A DNA stretch of 64,000 nucleotides from Aquila chrysaetos chrysaetos (taxonomy: Eukaryota; Chordata; Aves; Accipitriformes; Accipitridae), in assembly GCF_900496995.4 (NCBI RefSeq), contig NC_044009.1, positions 52,082,505 through 52,146,504 on the forward strand, in the 5' to 3' direction. The position numbers and the translations under genes were made by a program. Positions 1 to 14,083 of this stretch are shown piece after piece (the stretch's first letter is position 1; each line of letters opens with the position of its first letter). Under the pieces are notes generated by a model. That model saw only the letters and a list, made by a program, of their open reading frames with translations. It was not told the DNA's origin and searched no databases.

Positions 1-3000
1 GCATGAGCAGGATTTCCACCCTAAATGCTTAACAGAAAGACAAAAAGCTGAAAATGCAGCTGAACTGAAGAGCAAACCCATGCAACTCAAAGCTTAAGTT
101 TAAATAGGAGTTTGGGGAAGTTAATCGTGCTTTAACTTTCATTCATGTAAAATCAGAATAAACTGGTTTTATACATGAATACCTGAAAGGCTAAAATACT
201 AGTTTTGTTTAATATCAGGCTGAGTAAATTTGAAATTCAGTACATGTTATAATCTTTACTCCATATGATAAAAATATCGGCTGCTACAGCTGCTTCCTTA
301 AGACAGCGGCTCTAAAAGCATCATTTTCTAAGGGAACACCAGTAGCAGTGGCTTTATGGTCATAAAAGTTTTCCAGTTATAGAAACACTCTATTTCTGTG
401 AAACAACAGGCTCAAATCCAAACTACAGGCAGAGGTTCAAAGCAACTCTTCTTTTAGGTGCAGGCAAAGTTGAGCACCACACAGCCCAAATTCACGGCTG
501 GCCGGAACCTCACCACGTTTAATGGAGGCAAACGGGATGTCCTGCCCACGGGAACAGAGACACGGAGCCGGGCTGGGGCACAGGGCAATGCCCCAGGGTG
601 AGCACTAGTGAGAGACATGCACCTCCCTCCATCTGACAGAGGGCAGGGGCCACAGCCTGAGCAGATGAAATTTCAAGTTTTCAGGCTCAAAAGCAGGAAA
701 AACTGTGCCGCTGTCCCCCAGCAGCAGGAAGAGCTGCAGTACCAGGCGCAACCCTCCAGTACCGGCATTGAGTTTGGTTCCTTTGGAACGCCCTCAGGGA
801 GCAATAAATTGCACAGCAAATCAAGTACTTGCTCAAGAGAAGCGGTCACCTCCTTTCCCGAACTGCTGCAGCGCTTCCCTTGTTACGTAAGTTAATAAAT
901 TCAGGCACACAGTGAGCATGAAAGTGTTCCGTACCTACCGCTCGATGGAGAGAACGAATGCAGCAGGGAGCTGCCAGGAGCCTCTTCGCTCGCCGCCGCA
1001 GGACTGCTGAGCCCCTCTGCCCCACTGCTTGCAAAAGGGGCTCCATAGTGGTCTCTTTCAGAAGCCATCGGTGATCTAAAAATGTCAAATGTTAAATTAA
1101 AACATCTATTATTTTTAACATTTTCCCATGTTTAATAATTGATGCTTCTGGTTGTTGCTCTTCAAGGCCACCCTCATGCTTAATGACACAGGGTCACAAC
1201 CACTAAAAAACCGCATTAAATCCGCATCAGACCTAGTCCTGATCCATGGGGCTGGGACAGGATGAGGCCCTCGAGGGCAGGGCCGAGGAGCACGTGCTGA
1301 GGCACAGCGACGTGCAGGCTGCTGCTGGGAGAAGCCCCATGCACGGTGCAGGGGGTGGTTTGTCAGGAAGCGATCAGGGAGGGCTCTGGGACGAGTCGGG
1401 ATTTGGTTTAAATACCTAATCAAACACCAAGGCTTTAGGGTGGATTCAGTCAAAATGCTGTATTTGGATCTCCCTTTTTAAGACAATTCTCAGACTTTGC
1501 CCCTGGTTTGGTCACAAGAACTAAATCACAGTTTAGCGACATTTTATGAGCATGTGTTTGCACAGTGAGAACTGAAGAACCATTTAAGACATAGATGTCC
1601 ATCACTTGCAGCTACATCACCTCCTTAAACACCATCTCCAGCCTAAAATGGGGGACCACGGCTTTCCAGGGACACGGACAGGCACAGCCGTCCCAAGCTG
1701 GGCGTGAGCAAGTTTTCCTCCCAGCATCGCCCGGCCTCCACCTTGGGGACCAGCTGCTCTGGACTTACCGACGGCGGGACCGGACACGACACACTTTGTT
1801 GTACCACTCTCAAAACACCGCTGTCGTCCCAGACGCTTTCTGCTTTTCCCTGTGAAGGACCCAGTTACTAAGGAAACCAACAGCATTTGCCCAGGCAAGG
1901 CTTAGTAACAGTTAAGCGCACAGGAAAGTAAGTTTATATGTGCCACAGTTTGGGAAATAAGGCAGTTTATGTGACACATCCTACCCACACAGATGGTATG
2001 ACTCAAAACCGCATCCCCTGTAATCTGGTCCTATTTTTTTTCCCCCCATTCTCTTCTGCATAAGAGGGGATCTGTTCAGAGAGGCTCGCACACGAGGACG
2101 CAGTGACGACCTGGCAGCTCGGGAACACGCACAGCCCCCCGGCAGCGCTGGGGACGGGGTCCGCTCTCACCGTGGGGTCCCCCCCGGGCAGGGCACGCAG
2201 TGCGGCTCCCCACCTCTCCAGGTCAGCTCCCTGCTGCAACGCGGCTCCACGCACAGCGGGACAAGCAGCAGCCACGAGTGACGCTGCCCCATATCCACAG
2301 CTTCTCTCCGTCCCTCGCCCCCGGACCCAAATTAGTCACTGCAAACCTGGCCTAAACCAACAGGTTTTGTCCCAAGACTTTTTCCTTAATTCTACCAAAT
2401 TGACATTAATGGTTTCTTATGCCTATGAAGCCTGAAAAAGAGAGACCTGAGGCAGATGGAGGTATTTTGCTGGGCAAAGGTAAGACTACCTCAGATTTTT
2501 TAAAATAAAAACAGGGTTTTGAAATTTCACACTTACACAGGACTTCCTTCCCCTCCCAATACGCTGATCAGCTTCGTGCATCGGGTTCCTCACTACTGGT
2601 GGGTGAATTAGTGCAAGCATTCAGATCTTGGTCCTGTTGAAGCCTATGATGATCTGTATCATGCCAATGATTTCAGCCTGTGCCTTTTACCCAGGAACCT
2701 CCTTACACCAATGACAGCCTCTGCCAGGTCCCCAGTTTGCCACTGCTGGTTTCAGCTGTTAACATTACCTGTTGTAGACTAACAAATAGAACATCGCTGT
2801 AAAAAAGGCCACAGGCTTTCTATCCATCCAACAACGCAGGGTCTCAGTCTCAGAGCTTGGCTGGTCTCATCACTGTAACTGGGCTAACAACTGTTGGATT
2901 GTGATTAGACATAAAAACATTAGGCTAACACATTCCTAGATCCGCAGATGAAGTTTTTTCTCGTTTGCCCAAAGCAAGATGCTGAGTGCAATGCTACACC

Positions 3001-5114
3001 AGATTGGGGCCACTCAACCTGTATCTCAGTTTAGCAGCAAGCCACGGTCTAGGCATAGGCATCATCTAAATTAATCAAAATTATACTGTATACGAAAGCA
3101 GGCTTGGGTGCTAAATCACCACCAGTGCCACAAACATTGACCCTCCCAACATCTCCAGCTTTTTCAGTCCCACCTCCATCCTACCCTCTTTCTGCTCCTC
3201 ACCACCTATTTCTACCCCTTGCCAGTGCCAAAAAAAAAAAGCTGTTTGAGCAGTCTGAACTGCACTGATTTAGCTATAAACTATTCAGAAGGTTACAAAT
3301 AAAAGTTTTATGACAATTAGGTCCCCAAGCCCCATGCAAGCATTCATGGTGCTGCAAGGGAGGGAGAGGGGAAGGGGATTTCTTTTGGTGGCAGCGCAGG
3401 CTTAAAGTGTTTGATCACCTTGGATATAGCAAAATTCCCTTTTAAAAAAAGCTTTTAGTTTGAAGTATTTGCTGGTAAAAAGGAGGATCCTGCCCCCATC
3501 TGGCCTCCCTGGAAGGAAGCAGCCCAAAGGTGAAGCCGGAGCAAGAAATCCTTTGCAGTGGCTTTGAAAGGGGAGCGCTGGGCAGGATGTGAATGCTGGC
3601 TCCCGAGCTGCTCTCTGTGCTCAGAAACAGGTAATAATGCAGGTTTTGGATCAAGGTTTGACTGGCAGAAAAGCGTAGATAATTATAATCTTTCTGGAGC
3701 AGCTCGTCACGCTATCATTTGTTCGTGGGGTGCAGATGGGTCCAACTGTGCCATGCAAATGGGAATATATAGGCCTTGCCATCTGCTGCCGATGTGGGAA
3801 GGGAACCATAGTCCCCTCAGTAAATCCGTGCCCACTGCTGACAAAGAGAAAAACAATAGTTTTGTTCATTCTGCCTCTATAAATCTGTACCACACCATAT
3901 ATTCTGTATTACACTTCCAGGCAGAAATGGCTTTTGAAAACATTACTGGGCCTGCAAAGCTGAGCTGTCTCTCCCTAAGGGCTTCGAGGAGGAAAGGGGA
4001 GGAGAAACCCATTGGTCAAAATCCAGAGGGACCTCTTGCTTTCGGAAAATCAGAAATAAGGTTTAATTTTAAATCTCAACTTAGCTGAAGCCCAGATACC
4101 CTCCAAATGCCTTCCCCTTCTCCCTGCCCCAGCCACCCTCTGTCCTGGACCTCTCACTCCTTTGCTGGGCTCAGCATGAAATAGCAGCTGTCGCTGCTAG
4201 CTGGCAGCAAAAATCCCGTGTAAGAATGGGATTTTCCCACCTTATCCCAGTTAAGAGCTACCTAACTTACCAAATACACGCATTTTTTGCATTATCCCAG
4301 GATTCTCCTTAAAGGCACCAGGAAAGGTAAGAATTAATGGTCTAAACACACGGTAGAAAAACTTCTGCCTGGGTTCAGGCCGTTCTTGTCCACAGGATGG
4401 CGAAGACAGGCTTCTTCCTCTCTGTAGGAGTTTATCTTTAAGGAATAGTCCACCACTGATAAAAATAGGGTTTGGCTGCAGCAGTTTATCAGCGCACAGA
4501 TCGCTAAAGGATTCTTCATACAAGACATCCAGAGGGCAAGCGACGCCGGGATTTGCTGTCTGTAACTGGACTTGGGTTGCTGCTGCCAGAACCAGAAAAA
4601 AAAACAAACAGATCTTGTATCAAAAATGCCCGTATCAGACCATTTGAATGTTGCTTTATCTCCATGTCTTACATACATTAAAAAAAGGAATACAAAAGGG
4701 GTAACTTCAAAATCAGTTATTCAAAAACTGTGCACTTCCAAGTTTCCGTCTACAGCAGATGAAAAGCTTAAGAGCTAGCGGCTAATGCATTTTGTGTAAA
4801 ACCAGTTGTTTTAACCACTTTGTCTCTTGCATAAATAAGCACAGGTTCGTATTTTATGCCGAGGTCCGGAGGTGATCAGTAGAGTAGCTGTGTGGAGGAG
4901 GAAGGAACGTCGGATATCTGAGGTCCTGTAAAAGAGGGTCTTATTGGTCTTATCAACTCACACCACACAGCAGGCAAACGGTTACCAACGAGAAACCTCA
5001 CCCAGTGCAGCAGAAAGACCCTCCACGACTGATCAACGGGCAGAGGAACTGCGCTACCGGCTCCTTCGTGGCATATTGCACAGTGCTAGTCGTGAACAAG
5101 TATAGGCACGACAC
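1..5114. other. Unassigned region left of ARL5A (towards NEB by synteny)
   Basis: No conserved protein is recognisable. GC content is higher than in the neighbouring 3' UTR, especially at 490-1070, 1230-1400 and 2100-2300. In mammals NEB follows ARL5A on this side in the same orientation, so this stretch may be the spacer or distal promoter of NEB, but I see no nebulin coding sequence. It holds a possible exon at 4271-4582 and an unexplained plus-strand open frame at 3558-4088. The 2630-2720 stretch looks like a worn dispersed repeat. Confidence 0.4.
4271..4582 (-). other. Exon-like open segment, unidentified
   Basis: Minus-strand acceptor with a T-rich tract, TTCTGGTTCTGGCAG|CAGC, and donor TATTTG|GTAAGT enclose 312 nt. 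It is fully open in one frame (104 codons), enters and leaves in phase 1, and is divisible by three. I do not recognise the product. It could be an exon of a transcript upstream of NEB, a lineage-specific exon, or chance. Confidence 0.25.
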
Positions 5115-5129
5115 AAGGATCGGCGACAA

Positions 5130-5143
5130 TTTATTACTTTATT
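5130..5143 (-). terminator. Paired poly(A) signals, candidate ARL5A 3' end
   Basis: Two AATAAA hexamers on the minus strand (5143-5138 and 5135-5130), followed within about 30 nt by TTGTGTCGTG, a GU-rich downstream element. This is the best-formed poly(A) site left of ARL5A. Confidence 0.5.
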
Positions 5144-8100
5144 AACTCACAGCAGTTTTGATTTCTCTTATGCATCTGGCAGACACATGCAAGAGCTGCT
5201 CTGTGGAGAGAGAAAATTTACAGTTTAAAAACGTGCTTTGGAAAGCAGCTTTCCCTTATTAAGTTAACACATTCTTAAGAAACTAATAATTCTCCTCACT
5301 TTGTTTCTTGAGATGTGTTTTACAAATGTCTGGATGAAAAAGAAGATATTGGAAGTTCTTATGAAGATTCGTGTATCAAGTAAAGTTCAAGACTTTCCTT
5401 CATTTACCAACTAGCCTGTTCACTGCAGTGTAAATAGTACGGCCAGCACCTTTGGCATCTCAGAGCAAAAGAGATTCGACGCATACTGATACAAGCACAC
5501 TGCTTCTAGGAACGTGCTACCAACAACGGCTACCTGTACTCAAGTATCTTGTCAAATATATTTAAAGCCTTTCAAAAAAATAATAAACACTTCTCAACCA
5601 ACAAAGCAGTTGCATTATTTGTTGCTTAGGTCACTGTATACAACCGAGTATTTTCTAAAAGCACAAGAAAAATCTGTGTCGCAACAGTAAGGGAAGACTT
5701 AGTGACTTGCACAACCTCATGTGGTGCAAGCTCAACACTCCTGAGGCCAGCATCCCCCGGCTTACCGACCACCATCGCAGCAGGATGAGACCAGACATAT
5801 GTCCATGTCATCATTACCCACGGGCTTAAAAACAATGCTCATGAACTGCTGCAAACAGGAGCAGCTACACTGGCAAAACGTATTACACTAAACAAATTCA
5901 AAATTATTATAATATATATTATCACCTTGAAAAACAAGTTGTCAAGCTTACTCTGAAAATGGTATGGTGAGTCTAAAATGAAGAAGTTGTCTGGCCAACT
6001 TAATACAAACAATTATGTTTATTAGTTGTTTACACAGCTCTAATATGCATCCATTAATTCATGTTTCAAAGCTATACATACAGCTAATAACGGGGTGTCT
6101 GTTAGGATTCAACAGTACAAGGACCTCAGAAGCAAGTCTTCAACAGTACCAGCATTTATACTAAATCTTCATTTACGTACAAAAAAATTAGACAATTGTC
6201 ATGGTTACTGTTCCATGATCTGCATCCCTTTGCATAACCCCAATAGTTTGCCTACATATATATATACACACATACATATTTGGGTGGGGGAAGCCTTCCA
6301 ATTCAGAACAATCAGGGGAAAAAGCAAGACAGAACAAAAAAGTTAATAAGAGTAAACTCTGAAGACATTAACCATTCTGTAGCTTTGCATCTAATTCAAC
6401 CTCATATTAAAGAGCTGTATTGAGAGAATAAATCAATGTAGACTGTGCAACAAAAGAGTAGTAACATGACTTGTAATTTTAATTTAAAGAAAAACAATTA
6501 AAAAGAACACAGCAGTCTTTAACTTCCATATAGTCAAGAACAAAAGCCAAAAAGTAGCAGCATTTTCTGTTAAAAAGCCTATTTACAGTTTCATACACCA
6601 GATGTAAGTGACTAAGCCAAGGCTTATTTTCAGCAGGCCTACTCTACACAAGATATTCAGGTCTTGGATACAGAAGTAAAATGGTCAGAGTTCAGCAGCG
6701 GCAAACATTTTTTTGGTGTGCAGTTAAAGAGAATAAAGGTATTTAATGCTAAAATCATACCAGAATAAAAACCTTTGGAAATACTTATTTTGTACGTATT
6801 TTTTATGGACCAACATGGTGATCTATAGTCTAAGATTAGACAGCACCAAGGGGATGCGAGGCAGGCCACAGGCACATGGCCCGAGGAATGAACAGAGGAC
6901 CCCTGTACTAAAACAGACAAAAATAAGTATGTGATAATGGTGTCTTTTTTTTTTAATCACCTTATATTTAATTGGATTCAAAAGAAAAACAAGAGGAGTT
7001 TTCAGGAAAGTCGTAGCAAAGTTAAGGAATAACTGAGTTAAGAGGAAAAGAAACAAGCAGGAGGCAGCCCAAGAGCGGGCTCAGCTTTGAAGGTAGCTCA
7101 CCGTTCCTTTACCTGCTGGCAAAAAACGTACGCAGGAGTACGGCAGCGTGCAACGTGCACACACCAGCCAGCGACAGGGAGGAGCTGGAGACAAAGCGCA
7201 CCCAGACAGGGAAAGTATGTCACAAAGGAAAAAGACTTCAGCTACACACAGCTAAAGTCAGAGGCAGAAGCATAAAGTGTGGAAAAGCATTCTGCCATCT
7301 ATTACACCATCGTTATAGAGGGGTTGATGCACTTGCTTGTTCCTCAAAACTCAGTTAACAACATCATCTGCCTATGTGTTAGTTAACAGAAAAGCTATTC
7401 AACAAGATTACCTGATACAAATACTGTGCAGTTAGAAATAAAGCAAGAAGTCCAAAATTAACTCACACAGAACAGGACTGTTCGGGTTGCAGAGCTGACC
7501 AGCAACATACCTTTAGTACAGTAACACGATAAAGTTATTTTTTAACCCAACTTTGGTTTCACCTCTTTTGCTTTCTAAGAAGTTACCTGTAATCCCCCAC
7601 CACTCACAAGGCTGCGAATACCAGCGCGCGGCATGTGAATATGCAGGAGTGGTACACCACTGGAATTCAGCATTTTCTACAGGAAAAGAGCATTTCACCA
7701 TTAATTTTAGTTTCCATTCTATCTGAAACCAGCCAACACATACTTCTTGCCAAACTTGTCCCAAATGCCAAATAATCTCCCAATACAAACCCTGTCATCA
7801 CAGGTTTGGCAGAAGAGCACACTTCAGTAACACCTAGACAACCCCATATACTATGTCAGAAATCACATCTTTGCTTGAAAAGTTTCACCACAACACATAC
7901 ACACAAAAGGCTTAACGCAAACAGTAAAATTTTGACAAGTGCTTTCATCTTAAAATAATAAATACTGGTAGGTTTTCAAGAATTAGCAATTCTGACATTA
8001 TCTATAAATGTGTATATATGCTTGTACAGAGCTCCTCCCCCCAACAATTCCAGACCAAGTTTGTGTTTGTTTCGCTTCTTCAAGAAGAATTAAAAGAACT

Positions 8101-11100
8101 GAATGAGTTCCTTTCAACTAAATGAAAATCAGATTTTAAAAGCCAGGAAAGACAGAAAGAGGTAAGGGGGAAACATTCAAGGAATGTTCTGATAAAATTT
8201 CAGGAAAAGTTACTTAATAGAATCATAATTGAACTTTATTATAATAAATAGTTTTATAAAAAGTTTTACTAAATTACTTTAATAAACATGCATAAGTTTC
8301 AGACACAGAAGTGCTCAAGCCGGGAAACGCCAGCCCTCGCAAGTCTTGGTATTAATCTGAAGCCATAATTTTGTATGTTCTGGAATGAAATTTTATTGCA
8401 GTATCAGTGTTAGCCATATACTTTATGCATTTCTTTCAGAAAGATGACAAACTTTTTAGAAAGAGAAGTACAAAATACAAGTGATCAAAAGAAGTATGAC
8501 CCTGGTCATATGATTAATGCCTATACATATGGATGTTACTTTGCATTTGTAAAAAACACAGATAATATACTAGAATGTAACTACATCGTTAGTATACTAC
8601 TCTGGTAAGTTTACTTTATACTCAAAGAATTGTAGGTTTAGTGTTGGAGGTTAGTATTATAATACAGTACTTGGTAGAGTCCAAGGACAAAGAGCTCGGT
8701 TCCCTCTGACAGCTGCTCCCCCTCCCCGTGGAGCCAGAAGGGCAGACTTGGATCTCGAGCAGCACGTACAGGCTGAGTACAGGACTGTGGCTACAGGATT
8801 AGAGGGTTTGGAAAAGAATGTAGTAAGAAAGTTGAGGACATGTTGAAAACATTCATGAAAACATAACAGAGACACAGTTTAAACGGGATCGGTTACCATT
8901 CCTCTATCATATACTACCAATTATTCAATTTATCAGCCATAAAAGTGCTCAGGCCTTCCAATGTGAGGTTTTATGTTTTGGTTTGGTGTGGTTTTTTTAT
9001 CTTTGAATCTCTCCGCAGGAGAATACATCTTTTCTTGGCCACCTCTTCTACCCTCCACAGTGTTTGATGCAGGAAGTATTTAGACAAGATTAACACTGAG
9101 CTGATGGATTTATAAAGAATGATTTATAGCCTTCTAGGTAAAGCAGCATTTTCTAACTTAATTCACTATCAGCTAAGTTTTCTAAATTTATAAACAGGAA
9201 AAGCTTAAAAAAACCCCCACGCAACTTGTGTCCTTACTCACAACAAATCTGGCTTAAAAGGCTAAGGGTGGTACACGAGTATGATCCTGTTATGAATAAA
9301 GGCTACTATCTGATGTGAAGAACATTTTCAAAAAAAGTTTCTGTACAATATAAAAATTAACCAGTAAAATCCTAGTAAGGCAAGAATATAATTTCTGCTT
9401 ATGATTCTAAAGAACACTGTAAAAAAGTTAGTGGCAACCACTTATAATTTCTCATTTTTGTACATTAATATAGTCACTACAACAATTATATTCAAGTCAC
9501 ATTTGTATTTATAATACATATCACAACTATATGCAAAGACATTTTTCTTTCTTAGTGCCATTCTTTGTGACATCAAATCATTCTTGTCCTGTAATGGTCA
9601 ATGATGCACCATCTAAAGGCTTCACATTACATTCTCTGAATTAGCTGAAAACTATTTTTCAGACATAATTGGCCTGACAGTCGCAAAGTTAATGTCTTAC
9701 TAGCCAATTAAAAAGGAACTACTTACATGAGGATGCTTACAAGGCCAAGTATTCTTGGATTAAGTTATTTAACCAGAGTTCCTTGAAAAGAATTCCAGCT
9801 AACCAATCTGATACAAGGACAAATTTAGTATTTCCTTTCACAAAGCAAGCTAGCTATGTGATGTCTGATAAATGGAAAAGTGCCTGGAATGTAGAGGACA
9901 GAAAGAACTGTAACAAATAAATCTATCATAAAGCATGTTAAAACCGGTGTGTAGGGAGGGGAAAAAACACTCATTTACACACATTTAGATGCTTTTATAG
10001 AAATATATCTATTTTAAGAAAAAATGGAAATTGTAGCATAGAAAGAAAAAAATGATCACTGAATTAATTTTAGGCACTTGAACTGCATAGACTGTAGAAG
10101 GTGCCCATCAGATACGTTTAACATTCACGCATGCACACCTACACCTAGGAACATACTGTATAATGCATAGGAAAACAGCTATTAAGCCTCCCTGCAAACA
10201 AAAATAATAAAAAAATGAAAAAGTGAAGCTAGGTAGGTCCCTGTTCACATTTTCCAAGCTCTATAGTCCACCTTTCCTCACAATTAAAAACCTGCATAAT
10301 TTTCAGATCACCGAGGCAGCATATTATAGAGATGATTTACAAAGTTTATTATCTGCTAAACCAAAAGAAACATTTCAAACATTAGATTATTGAAATATGA
10401 CTTACTGCTATAGTTTTTTTGCTAGTAAAATGGCATTCTCCAGCATAAACTTAAATAACCATTTTTAAAGACCCCTCCCTTTCTCTGTAATAACCTAAGA
10501 AGGAATTTCATGAAGAACAAAGGCAAAGTAATCTTAAACTTTAGCTGAAAGCCAAGGCAACACAACACACACGGGGTAAAAACACAACAGCAATACAAAT
10601 CAAGGTCATGACTCATGTTAAGACAATCACTTCCAAACAATAACCCAGTGAAGCTGAAAGCAGCATTGATACGAAGTTAACTTGCTTTTCTATGGACAGA
10701 GTTGTGAGAAAAATGTGAATTGTCCTACAGGGAAAAGAAAAAAGCTGTAAACAAGAAGCACATACAAAAAGGGTTTGTGCGTTCAAGAATTTGTCTGCTC
10801 TTCTCCAGCTCTACTAGGTGACTAAATTTAAAAACATTTCTAACTCAACACAAAAGGCAAGGTGTATAGGAAAGAACCGTCACAGCCACAACACTACCAT
10901 GAGGGTATATATTCGTATATTCTTCTAATGTTCATCTCGTTAGTATCTGAGCAAACACACTTGTTCTCACGAAGAACCTTCAGGCAGACAACAGTTCCTA
11001 CAAAAGCTTCCACTGCAACATCCGGATAACACTATTCTGCTTTCGCTATGCTTTGCTGCACTTGAAAGCACTATCACACCAACCATGCAAGGTAAGAATC

Positions 11101-13017
11101 TGGAATCGTCATCTGTTTACAACAGGGTGACAAAGAGTTGCCCAGCTATTATAGACAAAATCCATCATCCTTACAGAGACTGCAAATCCAGCATTTAAAA
11201 CGAAGGGGTATCTTCCTTTGATTTCTAAGCCCCAGTCAAGAATGCTACAGGCACGTGATGCGTCAGTAAGCATTGGCCACCACTGAATTCTAGCTACTGA
11301 AGAGCATATCTACCCTCTAAAATACTATGGTATCACAAAATAGATAGAAAACTCATCATCATACGTGACACGACACACACCTTTTTTGTAGTCAGGTTAA
11401 GGCTGGATTGTTCACCGTCCAACACACAGACAACGATTTAATTTTCAGATTAAAAACCCTTTAGGGCACAAAAGACATTGTTTTAACAGCCAGTCTTCAC
11501 ATTTGCAGTTATTTCCCACTCCCTACTAGGGTCTGTTGCCACTTGTGAAACAAAGATGAAGTGAACCACGCAGTACCTTGGAGGCCACAGAAACTTGAAG
11601 TGGCCATGATACTGAGAGGGAAAAAGAGTAAACTTAAGTTTACTTCTGTGTAAACATAAGATGTCTGGTTGCAACCTAAGCCGTACCTGGAAGAAACCAC
11701 CACACTTTCATTATATGGATGTACTAAGTCCTACAAACTTAAGGGAGGCAGTAAGCAGCAAATTTCAGCAAGAAGCAGATACCAGCATAGTGCTCCATGA
11801 GTTTTCTCTCATCAACAGGAACAACTCATTTTCTTAAAAACAAACAAAAACCCAACACATACAACCTGTGCAGATTCAGGCAAAAATATGCAGTACTTAA
11901 CAATACTAAAGCAAAATATTTTAAAGGGATGAAAGGGAAGACATAAGACTCAAAAACCAAACACTTAGGTTTATAAGCAAGTCTGCTTTTTCTTTTTTAA
12001 GACTAGAAAACGTACAATTCCACTTCATATGCAAGTGTGCACAGAGCTCGTTTCTTGAAGATACTATCAGATAAACTGAGAGTCTTTGCATTAAATCGTT
12101 ACTTCTTTGAACATTTATACATTTTGCAATACACCAGTTAAATACCAATATCTATGTGCATGCACTATAAATATATGCATGTACACATTAAAATGTTTAA
12201 CAAAGACAGCAGATTCCCTAGCCAGTGAGCATCATAAAGAGATACCAAAAATATATTAAAAAGTTAAATTCTTTACCTGCCTTTGTTAAATAGACTTTTG
12301 AAATTGCCTCCCTTCTTTTCCCCAAATTCACAACATGATCCCCAGTGAAGCAGGCAAATGGGAAGGCAGGTGCACTGACTAGATTATCCCATAACCAAAG
12401 ATAACCACCTTAAAAAGTTCAAACTAAGCTTTTTCTTTAAAATGCCTTTTCCATCCTTATCAGATGTATGAGCTAAGAAAGGGAAGGACATCTTAAACAA
12501 AATTTTATTTCATTTTGCTATACTGCCCAAACATACATCTCTGGCATAAAAGCCTATGATTAAGGCTACGTACACTTTCACAATACTGATGACATTTCAA
12601 ACCATCCAACTGTCATCCCACTGAAAAGCCTGTATTCTTTAAAATGGTAATTCTGAACAACTTCTGTATGGGACATCCATCCCATTAGGTACTACAGTAA
12701 GAAAAGATAATCACATAGTGTTCTGACACTTCTTTATAACTCACCTGGGGACCATGCAAGGGAGTTACATTTTCAAGAAGTACTGCCCTGGACCTTCTGT
12801 GGGAACATCATCAAGGGTCACTTTCAGCTTTTCAAGTAGTGTAATCTGTTTTGTTCCCCATCCCAGTTCCATCCATTGCATATAGATATATATACATTTT
12901 ATACTATCAAAGAGAAGTGTGCCTTCCTCTGAAAAACACTTAATACAGAGTATGACTTGTTTCGCAAGATTCCAGTGGGACTTTTAAACATACTTTTGTG
13001 CCTCTTCTTTGGTTAAG

Positions 13018-13042
13018 AAAAAAAAAAAAAAAAAAAAAAAAA
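13018..13042. repeat. A25 homopolymer
   Basis: 25 consecutive A bases on the plus strand, T25 in the proposed ARL5A 3' UTR. No transposon body is recognisable beside it. Confidence 0.9.
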
Positions 13043-14034
13043 GATGACATTTTTCCCTTTATGACAGCTAAAGGTACTTCTACCAGACTTGAATCATAAA
13101 TGAACAGTACTGCAAAAAAAGAAAAGCAGTACCATAGGACAGCACGACATGCACTTTTTGGAATCACCTAATCCAATGATGACTACAATAAAAAAAGAAA
13201 ATCCGTTTCATTTTAAACTCTTTGGCAAATTTTTACTGTTTGCCGACACTGTAATTTGAAGCTCAATCCTTAGGCCCCAATCCATTATGGTATCCTCCCT
13301 AACTGAAAAATCACGTAAAAAACAAGCGATGGTCTTAAGAGAGACTTTGCTTTATAAAGTTGCGGTGAGCCAACTGTCTGATGGATGTTACAGCCATACA
13401 GGTAACAACGGAAAAGAAGTTGCGACACATTGGCGATGTCAAATATTAGTACTACTGTCAACATACTGATTCAGCTTTACACACTGGTCTGAACAGATTG
13501 CAATTAACCTAAAATTGAGGTATAAATATACACAAATATGTACAGTACACGTACAGGAAAATATTTTTGCATTTGTAACATTGGTAACCTTAAAAATACT
13601 GGAAAGTTGATATCTATGCCATTGATTTGCTTGCTAATTTACTGGAATAATGAAGCCAACATCTTCAACTAGAGAGGACTACAATGGAATAATAAAACTC
13701 AAAATTAAAAGCTCCTTCCTCTCACTTCATCTTCACCATGCTCGACATTGGACTGTTCTGAGTGGCTGTATCTTGAAAAGAAGGTTGATCACAGCTTTTA
13801 AACACATCCTCAGAGGAAAACAAAAAGGAAACCAAACTGGAGCTATCAACTGCATCTTCCTTTTTGCTGAACGGTCTTAATTTATATACACATATGTGTG
13901 TGTGCATCTATGTAGAAAATAAAGTTGAAATCAGTTCAGTATAAATACATCTAACCCATTAATTCTGCCACTGTGAAGGTAATCCTGGGTACAGCTCTTT
14001 TTAAGCAATGTCTGTGCAAAGAGGTCATTAAAAA

Positions 14035-14083
14035 TCATCTGATCTTAAGTCTTGACATCATCCATTCGAGTCCTTGGCACAGT
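14035..14083 (-). CDS. ARL5A: ARL5A coding exon 6 (C-terminus and stop)
   Basis: Acceptor TTACAG|ACTG. It completes Gly164 and encodes [15 protein letters not shown], ending in TGA at 14037-14035. The exon continues leftwards as the 3' UTR. Confidence 0.96.

Larger units (their letters stand above)
5115..14034 (-). other. ARL5A: Probable ARL5A 3' UTR, about 8.9 kb
   Basis: From the ARL5A stop down to about 5.1 kb the sequence is uniformly AT-rich, has no recognised exon, and the open frames in it look like chance. Several minus-strand AATAAA hexamers occur inside (for example near 12505, 8390, 8234 and 6018), so shorter forms are possible. The leftmost pair at 5130-5143 is followed by GU-rich sequence, and base composition becomes more GC-rich just beyond it. 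That is why I place the longest end there. It contains an A25 tract at 13018-13042 (T25 on the transcribed strand). The extent is inference; no transcript data are available to me. Confidence 0.5.
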
